A program made the position numbers and the translations under genes. Shown here one piece after another: positions 1-5,631 of a stretch of 9,687 nucleotides of DNA (the stretch's first letter is position 1; each line of letters opens with the position of its first letter). Source of the DNA: Flavobacteriaceae bacterium (GTDB lineage Bacteria; Bacteroidota; Bacteroidia; Flavobacteriales; Flavobacteriaceae); the NCBI GenBank assembly GCA_030625995.1, contig DAOUPU010000082.1:1-9687 (forward strand), read 5' to 3'. The notes below the pieces were generated by a model. The model saw nothing but the letters and a program-made list of their open reading frames with translations, did no database searches and was not told the DNA's origin.

Positions 1-105
1 TCTAGAAGATAAACTTTATCTCAATCCTAAGGAAATCTTTCAGGAAATCATATTTTCTATTTTCCGCCCACCTCAATAGTAATCCAATCACATACCTCTA
101 CTTAC

Positions 106-136
106 TGTTAAATACCTGTGTCAACTGTATTTAACA
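106..136. repeat. 10-bp inverted repeat, spacer 11 nt
   Basis: The arms TGTTAAATAC (106-115) and GTATTTAACA (127-136) are perfect reverse complements around an 11-nt spacer. No T-run follows on the plus strand, so it is not an obvious terminator for a gene upstream of the window. It is the first of three dyads lying before the lipoprotein start at 222. It could be an operator, a folded leader, or chance in AT-rich DNA. The sequence shows the symmetry; any role is inference. Confidence 0.45.
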
Positions 137-163
137 ATAAAGCATATTTTATTTAAACTTTGT

Positions 164-187
164 TATTGATATTTCAGAATATCAATA
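164..187. promoter_or_regulatory. Dyad symmetry upstream of the lipoprotein gene, possible operator
   Basis: TATTGATATT (164-173) and AATATCAATA (178-187) are perfect 10-bp inverted arms around the 4-nt spacer TCAG. The dyad ends 34 nt before the ATG at 222, where a promoter or operator would be expected. The geometry (10-4-10) would suit a dimeric regulator, and a metal-responsive one would fit the predicted copper role of the genes downstream. No regulator gene is in the window, and I could not find a clean -33/-7 promoter pair here. Confidence 0.4.
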
Positions 188-189
188 GC

Positions 190-203
190 AGATAATATTA
201 TCT
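190..203. promoter_or_regulatory. 14-bp perfect palindrome just upstream of the lipoprotein start
   Basis: AGATAATATTATCT is a perfect palindrome without spacer. It starts 2 nt after the dyad at 164-187 and ends 18 nt before the ATG at 222, so it would lie in or near the 5' leader. It may be part of the same control region. A palindrome of this composition arises by chance fairly readily, so the call is tentative. Confidence 0.3.
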
Positions 204-221
204 AATTAAATTATACTAAAA

Positions 222-1067
222 ATGAAATTAATAAAATACATAATACCCATATTTTTAATCTTAGCATCAATTTCGTGTTCTGAAGATAATGGTATAGAAA
301 CTCCAGTAAATGAAGTTCAAGATTTACTAAAAGTACAGGAATTTAATAATAGCACACATGTCGTTGAGTTATTTACTGAAAGTGGAATGCTTTCTCTGGG
401 ATACAATGATATAACTCTAAGAATAACAGACAAAGCATCAAGTGATTTTGTTGAGAACGCAATAATAACATGGAAGCCGATAATGCATATGATAATGATG
501 ACGCATTCTTGTCCAAAATCTGATGTCTCTAAAGTAACAAATAAGAAAACTATTTATAGTGGCTATATTGTTTTTCAAATGCCGGAAAATAATGATGAAG
601 GCTGGGACCTAACTATCGATTATACAATAGGCGGTGTTGAATATGAAGTGGAAGGTGATATAAGCGTTCCTAATTCTGACAAACAAATTGTAGCCGTTTT
701 TACAGGTGCTGATGAGATAAAATACATTCTTGCCTTGGTTGAACCTCAAAACCCAGAGGTAAAGGTCAATGATATGACGGTTGGATTGTTTAAAATGGAA
801 AATATGATGAGTTTTCCCGTAGTAAAAAATTATATCGTAAAACTCGACCCCAGAATGCCAAGTATGGGCAATCATTCCTCTCCAAATAATAAAGATCTGA
901 CATTTAATACCAACACTACAATGTATGACGGTAAGTTATCATTAACCATGACAGGATACTGGAAACTTAATTTAATGTTATACAATTCAGAGGATGAATT
1001 ATTAAAGGGAGAAGAAGTTACGGAGACAAATGAAAGCAGTAGTTTATTTTTAGAATTAGAATTTTAA
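222..1067 (+). CDS. Met/His-rich two-domain lipoprotein, YtkA/FixH-like, probable copper binding
   Basis: This 281-aa protein begins with a lipoprotein signal. A hydrophobic stretch (residues 6-16) leads to C19 in the context ASISC, followed by the acidic SED. That pattern resembles the lipoprotein export signal of Bacteroidota, so it is probably lipid-anchored and perhaps surface-exposed. Two similar beta-rich halves follow. The first, about 50-150, carries the metal-ligand cluster M88, H89, M90, M92, M93, H95, C97. The second, about 155-281, carries RMPSMGNHSSPNN (211-223) with M212, M215 and H218. MP-x-MG-xH followed by a small-residue turn recalls the YtkA-like/FixH immunoglobulin-type domains, which I know only as a family resemblance. 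The receptor gene begins 56 nt downstream and has copper-type motifs, so I infer that this lipoprotein captures or hands over copper. Start: the only ATG that supplies the full signal peptide. A functional name beyond 'lipoprotein' is not certain. Confidence 0.85.
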   Translation: MKLIKYIIPIFLILASISCSEDNGIETPVNEVQDLLKVQEFNNSTHVVELFTESGMLSLGYNDITLRITDKASSDFVENAIITWKPIMHMIMMTHSCPKSDVSKVTNKKTIYSGYIVFQMPENNDEGWDLTIDYTIGGVEYEVEGDISVPNSDKQIVAVFTGADEIKYILALVEPQNPEVKVNDMTVGLFKMENMMSFPVVKNYIVKLDPRMPSMGNHSSPNNKDLTFNTNTTMYDGKLSLTMTGYWKLNLMLYNSEDELLKGEEVTETNESSSLFLELEF

Positions 1068-1083
1068 TGAATTAGTTATCAAT

Positions 1084-1110
1084 AAACTGCCTTTAATAAA
1101 AGGCAGTTTT
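1084..1110 (+). terminator. Intrinsic terminator hairpin between lipoprotein and receptor genes
   Basis: AAACTGCCTTT (1084-1094) and AAAGGCAGTTT (1099-1109) form a perfect 11-bp stem with an AATA loop, and a further T (1110) extends the T tract. It starts 17 nt after the lipoprotein stop and ends 13 nt before the receptor ATG. That leaves no room for a separate receptor promoter after it. It therefore probably works as a partial terminator or as an mRNA end stabiliser within one transcription unit. The mirrored A-tract would let it act on the minus strand too. Confidence 0.7.
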
Positions 1111-1123
1111 CAATGTTGTTTCT

Positions 1124-3118
1124 ATGAATAAAATACTTATAATATTTATTATTTTTTTATCATTTAACCTTGTTGCGCAAGAACAATCAATTGATTCTAC
1201 TAAAATTGTAAATTTAGATGAAGTAATTGTAATTAGTCGTGATGAACTGAATAATCAAAAACAGGTTAAACCACTTTCTTCAATTGATGAATATTTAGAA
1301 AAATCGAGTAAAATTACTATGATAAAGAGAGGTAACTATGCCTGGGAACCTACCATGAATAATATGGTTTCCGAAAGATTGTCGGTTACCATTGATGGAA
1401 TGCAAATTTTTGGGGCCTGTACAGATAAAATGGATCCGATTACTTCCTATGTTGATGTCTCCAATTTGTCTGAAGTTCATATAAAGTCAGGTCAACAAGG
1501 TTCAGAAAATGGGGCTACGATTGGTGGCGGAATTGATTTAAAAATTCAAAAAAATGGTTTTGACAAAGAGTCATGGGATTTTGGAGTGGATGCAGGGTAC
1601 GAAACTAACGGAAATTCTAAAATACTCAGTTCAGAATTTAATTTTTCAAATAATAAATTTTTTGTCAATGCGGATGGAATCTATAGGAAGTCGGATAATT
1701 ATTACGCAGGCGGAGGGATAGAAGTTATGAATTCTCAATTTACCAAATATAATATTTCGGCAGTAGCTGGTGTTAAAACCAGTGAGAATGGTTCCGTAAT
1801 TGGATCTATTATATATGATAAAGCAACAGATGTTGGTTATCCGGCCTTACCTATGGATGTTTCTTTGGCGGAAGCACTAATAACTTCCATCAGTTATGAG
1901 CAGAAAGACATAAATGCATTTATTTATAATTGGGATACAAAAGTTTATTATAATACGATCACCCATATCATGGATGATACTAAAAGGCCAAACGTACCAA
2001 TTCATATGGATATGCCGGGGTGGAGTGATACATTTGGATTTTATTCAAAACTTTATGCCAAAAAATCTAATCATAATCTTTTATTTAATGCTAATGCATA
2101 CCATAACAGATCATTGGCTGAGATGACGATGTATCCCAACGATCCTGATGAAAATATTATGTTCATGCTGACATGGCCTGATGTAAGAACTACATACTCA
2201 GGTATTTACGGTGAAGATAATATTAAATTAAAAGAGAATCAGAGTTTAAAGGTATCGGCGAGATTTGGTTTTCAAACTGAACATATTGCGTCGGAATTTG
2301 GGTTAAATAGTTTGCAAATCTTTTATCCGGAATTAGAAGCAACCAATAACAGATTTTTAATGAATTTCGCAGCTCAATATGAGATCTCTGTTCGGAATTT
2401 TGATTTCTTATTTAGTACGGGATATGGTGAGCGGGCACCCTTTGTTTCAGAAGGTTACGGATTTTATTTGTACAATAGTTTTGATAATTTTGATTATATT
2501 GGGAATCCATACCTCAATAATGAAAAATCATTTGAATTAAATACAAGTATTAATTATATTATTAAAAAATTTAAAATTGGAATAGAGGCCTCTTATTTTC
2601 ATATTTCTGACTATATCATAGGTGAAATTGATCCGCTATTGACTCCAATGACGATTGGAGCGAACGGTGTGAGAATTTACACATCACTAGATTATGCAAC
2701 CATATTTAATAGCAATCTTAGTGCTTCCTATAATTTTTTACCTGCTTTAAATTTATTTGGAGCAGTGGCTTATAATTTAGGACAAGATTATAATGGTAAC
2801 AACTTACCATTGATCAGTCCGTTAAACTATCGGTTGGCATTACATTATAAAAAGGATTTTTTCGATGCAGAGATCAATATGAATGGTGCATCCCAACAAA
2901 CAAATTATAGCCCTGAATACGGAGAAAATATGACAGATGCATACAATGTATATAATCTAAACGCTTCCTATAAATTTTATTTTGGGAGAAATAAATTATA
3001 CCTTAAAGCGGGGCTCGATAATATATTTGACACCTATTACTCCACTTATGCCGACTGGAATAATATTCCAAGATTGGGTAGAAATATTTTTATAAACTTA
3101 TCTTATGTTTTTAACTAA
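1124..3118 (+). CDS. TonB-dependent outer-membrane receptor, OprC/NosA-like copper type
   Basis: The 664-aa protein has a signal peptide (1-18, likely cleavage after VA before Q19) and a TonB box-like DEVIVIS (32-38). A plug domain follows (about 45-145, with IDGMQIFG and EVHIKSGQQGSENG), then a 22-strand-type beta-barrel ending in the aromatic INLSYVFN. It lacks the carboxypeptidase-like N-terminal domain of SusC-type receptors and no SusD gene is adjacent, so glycan import is unlikely. C99 and M103 in GACTDKMDP form CxxxM, and H281 and M283 in HIMDD form HxM. In Pseudomonas OprC, which imports copper, a CxxxM-HxM site binds the metal, with a similar distance between the two halves. More Met/His lies in putative outer loops: H294, M295, M297, M334, M336, M346, M348. 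I infer TonB-driven copper import across the outer membrane together with the upstream lipoprotein. The substrate assignment is from motif only. Confidence 0.92.
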   Translation: MNKILIIFIIFLSFNLVAQEQSIDSTKIVNLDEVIVISRDELNNQKQVKPLSSIDEYLEKSSKITMIKRGNYAWEPTMNNMVSERLSVTIDGMQIFGACTDKMDPITSYVDVSNLSEVHIKSGQQGSENGATIGGGIDLKIQKNGFDKESWDFGVDAGYETNGNSKILSSEFNFSNNKFFVNADGIYRKSDNYYAGGGIEVMNSQFTKYNISAVAGVKTSENGSVIGSIIYDKATDVGYPALPMDVSLAEALITSISYEQKDINAFIYNWDTKVYYNTITHIMDDTKRPNVPIHMDMPGWSDTFGFYSKLYAKKSNHNLLFNANAYHNRSLAEMTMYPNDPDENIMFMLTWPDVRTTYSGIYGEDNIKLKENQSLKVSARFGFQTEHIASEFGLNSLQIFYPELEATNNRFLMNFAAQYEISVRNFDFLFSTGYGERAPFVSEGYGFYLYNSFDNFDYIGNPYLNNEKSFELNTSINYIIKKFKIGIEASYFHISDYIIGEIDPLLTPMTIGANGVRIYTSLDYATIFNSNLSASYNFLPALNLFGAVAYNLGQDYNGNNLPLISPLNYRLALHYKKDFFDAEINMNGASQQTNYSPEYGENMTDAYNVYNLNASYKFYFGRNKLYLKAGLDNIFDTYYSTYADWNNIPRLGRNIFINLSYVFN

Positions 3119-3159
3119 CACTATTATCTGTTCTAAATCCAAAAAGTGATTTGTATTAA

Positions 3160-3350
3160 CCTATTATATAACTAACATCTAGGCCATTGTTGGTATTTTT
3201 TACCAACAATCAATTACTCATAAAACATAGAGCGAAATGTTGTTGGTAAAAACACCAACAACGGCAAAGTTATTCAGCCATTGTTGGTGCATGCCTGTCC
3301 GGTAGGTGGGTTATTCACGAACAATTGATCACTAATATCCTATTATATAA
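3160..3350. repeat. Cluster of alternating TTGTTGGT/ACCAACAA half-sites, REP-like
   Basis: Half-sites alternate in orientation: TTGTTGGT at 3187, ACCAACAA at 3202, TTGTTGGT at 3240, ACCAACAA at 3254, TTGTTGGT at 3281 and a one-mismatch ACGAACAA at 3317. They build three hairpins: 3186-3210 (10-bp stem), 3239-3262 (9-bp stem) and 3280-3325 (10-bp stem with one mismatch). The last one holds a GC-rich insert at 3289-3310 (15 of 22 bases G or C). The 12-mer CCTATTATATAA occurs on both sides, at 3160-3171 and 3339-3350. The arrangement resembles REP/BIME-type clusters that are moved or maintained by a transposase elsewhere in a genome. That origin is inference; the repeats are seen directly. Confidence 0.65.
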
Positions 3351-3411
3351 TTAAAAATTGCTTTATCAAAAAAAATAATATGAGCTTGCTCATTGATGGA
3401 TTCAGCTCGAC

Positions 3412-3592
3412 TTAACCCGCATTATTCATGGATATTCTATTCCAAAGCCAAACTACCTGTTATAATTGAAAATGCTCAAAGTTTATTAGCTCAAAATTGA
3501 GCCACAATTCTTTCACTAAAAAATTCCTGTGCTTTCCAATTCTATTGATATTTTGACTTTTCATAACGAAGACCATGAATAATACGGGTTAA
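3412..3592. repeat. 181-bp segment with 20-bp terminal inverted repeats, MITE-like
   Basis: The left arm at 3412-3431 begins TTAACCCGC and ends TTCATGG. The right arm at 3573-3592 begins CCATGAATA and ends GGGTTAA. They are reverse complements at 19 of 20 positions (G/A difference in the GCGGG versus ACGGG part). The 141 bases between them are AT-rich and encode nothing recognisable. Size, terminal inverted repeats and lack of coding content suit a miniature inverted-repeat element or a decayed insertion sequence. No flanking target duplication is evident, and a structured non-coding RNA is an alternative. Confidence 0.5.
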
Positions 3593-3677
3593 AGAGTAAT
3601 TTGCAAATATTATTTAGATCGAACTGAGGTTATTAGTGCAATTATTTGATTAAATTTAGGGTCAAAATTCTAAGACA

Positions 3678-4355
3678 ATGAAAGTTACTTTTCTCGGACA
3701 TGCAAGTTTAAGTATTGAATTGGCAGGTATAAATATTATTGTTGACCCATTTATTACAGGCAATTCCCTTGCAAAAGATATAGATGTTAATTCTTTAAAA
3801 GCGGATTATATATTGATCACTCATGCGCATCAGGACCATATTTTGGATGTTGATTCTATTGCCAAAAGAACTGGAGCTAAGGTTGTTTCCAACTATGAAA
3901 TTGTAACACACTATGGAAATTTAGGGTTCGATGGACACCCTATGAATCACGGTGGAAGCTGGCAATTTGATTTTGGTAGAGTGACCTATACGAATGCAGT
4001 TCATACAAGCTCTTTCCCTGATGGAAGTTATGGCGGTCAGCCGGGAGGTTTTATAATTGAATCAAAGGAAGGTAATGTATATATAGCCGGAGATACTGCC
4101 TTGACCATGGATATGAAATTAATCCCATTACAAACAAAATTAGATTTAGCAATTTTGCCAATTGGGGATAATTTTACAATGGGAATTGACAGTGCTATTA
4201 TTGCTTCAGATTTTATCGAATGCTCCAAAATTTTAGGAGTTCATTATGATACTTTCGGATATATTGAAATAGACCATAGCGAGGCAAGAAGTAAATTCTC
4301 TAAGTCTGAAAAGGAGCTTCATTTGTTGAAAATAGGTCATGCATTAACAATTTAG
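3678..4355 (+). CDS. UPF0173-type metal-dependent hydrolase (metallo-beta-lactamase fold)
   Basis: At 225 aa this matches the usual size of the UPF0173/YtkL-type branch of the metallo-beta-lactamase superfamily. It opens with the family-like MKVTFLGHAS (H8). It carries the metal motif THAHQDH (48-54; H49, H51, D53, H54), H109 in AVHTSS, the bridging D139 in IAGDTALT and H189 in GVHYDT. All ligands for a two-metal site are therefore present. There is no signal peptide, so it is probably cytosolic. The physiological substrate of this branch is not established and nothing in the context gives one. The ATG at 3678 leads directly into the first core beta-strand, so the start is secure. The gene stands alone: the next one starts 183 nt downstream. 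Confidence 0.9.
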   Translation: MKVTFLGHASLSIELAGINIIVDPFITGNSLAKDIDVNSLKADYILITHAHQDHILDVDSIAKRTGAKVVSNYEIVTHYGNLGFDGHPMNHGGSWQFDFGRVTYTNAVHTSSFPDGSYGGQPGGFIIESKEGNVYIAGDTALTMDMKLIPLQTKLDLAILPIGDNFTMGIDSAIIASDFIECSKILGVHYDTFGYIEIDHSEARSKFSKSEKELHLLKIGHALTI

Positions 4356-4538
4356 ACCAATATTTAATAGGTTTTAAGATGACTTTTTCGTGAATAATAC
4401 TTGAATTGATCAGGATTAAATTTGTTAGATTAATTAGTTATACATGAGTTGATTACACAAATAAAATGATTCAAATTGACTTTGAAAAGGATGAGTTAGA
4501 AGGTAATAGGCATTTGTTAAACAATTAAATTTTGAATT

Positions 4539-4922
4539 ATGAAGACAAACATGGTTGGTTGGTTCGAAATTCCTGTTTCAAACATGGGACGAGCTAAAAA
4601 ATTCTATGAAAAAGTATTTGATGTTAAGATGCAAACAGATCAGTTTGGAGATACCGAAATGGGTTTTTTTCCATTTCCCGAAGATGCCGGGGCCATCGGT
4701 GCTGGTGGGGCGTTGGTTTGCAATGACCAATTCTACAAACCAATGGCAAATGGAACTTTGGTGTATTTTTCTTCACCTGAAATTACCTACGAATTAAGTA
4801 AAGTAGAAGAAGCAGGTGGTGTTGTATTACAAGAGAAATCTTTGATCAGAGAAGATATTGGATATATGGCACTTGTTTTAGATTCTGAAGGTAATAGAAT
4901 AGCTTTACATTCAAAAGAGTAG
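4539..4922 (+). CDS. VOC-family (glyoxalase/bleomycin-resistance fold) protein
   Basis: This small 127-aa protein has a single vicinal-oxygen-chelate module made of two beta-alpha-beta-beta-beta halves. The first half has GWFEIPVSNMGRAKKFYEKVF (about 7-27), the classic strand then helix 'FYxxvF' signature. The second half has LVYFSSPEI (74-82), the helix around KVEEAGG (88-94) and the closing ALVLDSEGNRIALHS (111-125). E10 and the C-terminal region (H124) sit roughly where VOC metal ligands occur, but the full metal site cannot be assigned. Proteins of this type include lactoylglutathione-lyase relatives and many enzymes of unknown substrate. It is predicted to be cytosolic. A second in-frame ATG (codon 5) is a possible alternative start. 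The stop codon TAG at 4920-4922 touches the 3' end of the tRNA gene on the other strand. Confidence 0.88.
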   Translation: MKTNMVGWFEIPVSNMGRAKKFYEKVFDVKMQTDQFGDTEMGFFPFPEDAGAIGAGGALVCNDQFYKPMANGTLVYFSSPEITYELSKVEEAGGVVLQEKSLIREDIGYMALVLDSEGNRIALHSKE

Positions 4923-4991
4923 CCCTGCTAAGAATCGAACTTAGATCTAAAGTTTAGGAAACTCTTATTCTATCCGTTGAACTACAGGGCC
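4920..4991 (-). tRNA. tRNA-Arg (anticodon CCU)
   Basis: Read on the minus strand, the 72 nt fold as a full cloverleaf. The acceptor arm GGCCCTG/CAGGGCT is 7 bp with a G-U closing pair. TA occupies positions 8-9, and the D arm is GTTC/GAAT with GG in the loop. The anticodon stem is AGAGT/ACTTT around TTCCTAA, and the T arm CTAAG/CTTAG encloses TTCGATT. The anticodon CCT lies at 4956-4958 of the plus strand and reads AGG codons. The discriminator base is A; CCA is not encoded and would be added after transcription. The 5' end overlaps the last 27 nt of the DUF4468 frame, and the 3' end overlaps the VOC stop codon by 3 nt on the other strand. No terminator is visible just downstream, inside the VOC gene. 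Confidence 0.95.
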
Positions 4992-5492
4992 AATTGTCAT
5001 ATATTTTTCAATTGAAGAGATTAAATTATTTATATGTGCATCAATTTTTTTGTAAAATAATCTATTATATTTCAGATTCTTTTTATACTCCATTTTGAAA
5101 ACTTCAATTTGCGTTTCCGTTCCGTTTTTCTTAATGACAAAATTTGTTATCTCATATTGATATCTACTATTTCTTAATTTGAAACCAATCGATAGAGAAA
5201 CAGTTGTATATAATTCAGGGTAATCATTGGGTCCCCATAATTCTTTAAAGGAACCTTTCCCATCTATTTGTTCATTTTTATCATCGGTATAAATAATTTC
5301 ATAAGGAGATTCACCCGAATGCAATAACCATTGCTTTGCACGATTATAAAGTTCATCTTTTGAAATACCTTCAACTTCTAACACCTCCGAATAATATACT
5401 TTTGCGTCTTTAAGTGGTAAAATATCCAAGAGCCTATTTTGTGCATTGACCACAGATGAAAATAATACTATAAAAATTAAGATCTGATACAT
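4965..5492 (-). CDS. DUF4468 domain-containing secreted protein
   Basis: The 175-aa product has a signal peptide (1-17, hydrophobic IFIVLFSSVV, likely cleavage after VNA before QN). A DUF4468-like domain follows at about 32-125. It has the strand YYSEVLEVEGISKDELY (33-49), a helix RAKQWLL (51-57), then DGKGSF (77-82) and an alternating strand region up to TNFVIKKNG. The molecular role of DUF4468, common in Bacteroidota, is unknown; the signal peptide puts this protein in the periplasm or outside. The C-terminal residues GPVVQRIE and the stop TAA are encoded by the first 27 nt of tRNA-Arg, so the frame has no stop of its own before the tRNA. The original end was perhaps lost, or the pair may be cotranscribed. 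The gene is divergent from menC with 139 nt between the starts. Confidence 0.8.
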   Translation of the reverse strand: MYQILIFIVLFSSVVNAQNRLLDILPLKDAKVYYSEVLEVEGISKDELYNRAKQWLLHSGESPYEIIYTDDKNEQIDGKGSFKELWGPNDYPELYTTVSLSIGFKLRNSRYQYEITNFVIKKNGTETQIEVFKMEYKKNLKYNRLFYKKIDAHINNLISSIEKYMTIGPVVQRIE

Positions 5493-5599
5493 TAAATAGT
5501 TTTATATTCTAATTCATTTGTTCATTACAAAGCGTGTAAATTTAATAAATATTTATTTTATCTCTTCATTCGGAAGGTTAACTTTAAAATAGAAAAATA

Positions 5600-5607
5600 T
5601 ATATTTG
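5600..5607 (+). promoter_or_regulatory. Possible -7 box of a Bacteroidota promoter for menC
   Basis: TATATTTG matches the TAnnTTTG -7 element used by the housekeeping sigma factor in Bacteroidota. It ends 24 nt before the menC ATG, giving a short leader. The expected -33 TTTG is not clear: about 20 nt upstream there is only GGTTAAC. The 139-nt divergent region to the DUF4468 gene is the natural place for the men operon promoter. Confidence 0.4.
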
Positions 5608-5631
5608 TTTTCTTTGATTAATTAAAGCAAT

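Larger units (their letters stand above)
3119..3677. other. Gene-free intergenic region, rich in repeats
   Basis: These 559 bases hold no convincing reading frame on either strand. They separate the receptor gene from the UPF0173 hydrolase gene. The first 230 bases contain a cluster of alternating TTGTTGGT/ACCAACAA half-sites. Bases 3412-3592 form a segment bounded by long inverted repeats. Smaller symmetries are ATGAGC-tt-GCTCAT (3380-3393) and GCTCAA-aa-TTGAGC (3489-3502). No hairpin with a proper T-tail was found after the receptor stop. Confidence 0.7.

Noticed and set aside
7..21. Interrupted palindrome AGATAAA-C-TTTATCT at the window edge
   Set aside because: Short, AT-only arms except one G/C pair, no gene context; likely chance.
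2..79. Open frame at the left edge (LEDKLYLNPKEIFQEI..., stop TAG at 77-79), possible tail of an upstream gene
   Set aside because: Only 25 codons, no recognisable family, and one open edge frame of this length is expected by chance among six frames in AT-rich DNA.
609..875. Minus-strand 88-codon ORF inside the lipoprotein gene
   Set aside because: A shadow frame: no signal, no family features, and the plus-strand gene has clear lipoprotein and metal motifs.
3160..3350. CRISPR array
   Set aside because: Half-sites alternate in orientation, are 8-10 bp and have irregular spacing; no direct repeats with uniform unique spacers and no cas genes.
4466..4528. 20-codon ORF MIQIDFEKDELEGNRHLLNN before the VOC gene
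   Set aside because: Too short, no family resemblance and no supporting ribosome-binding signal; likely chance.
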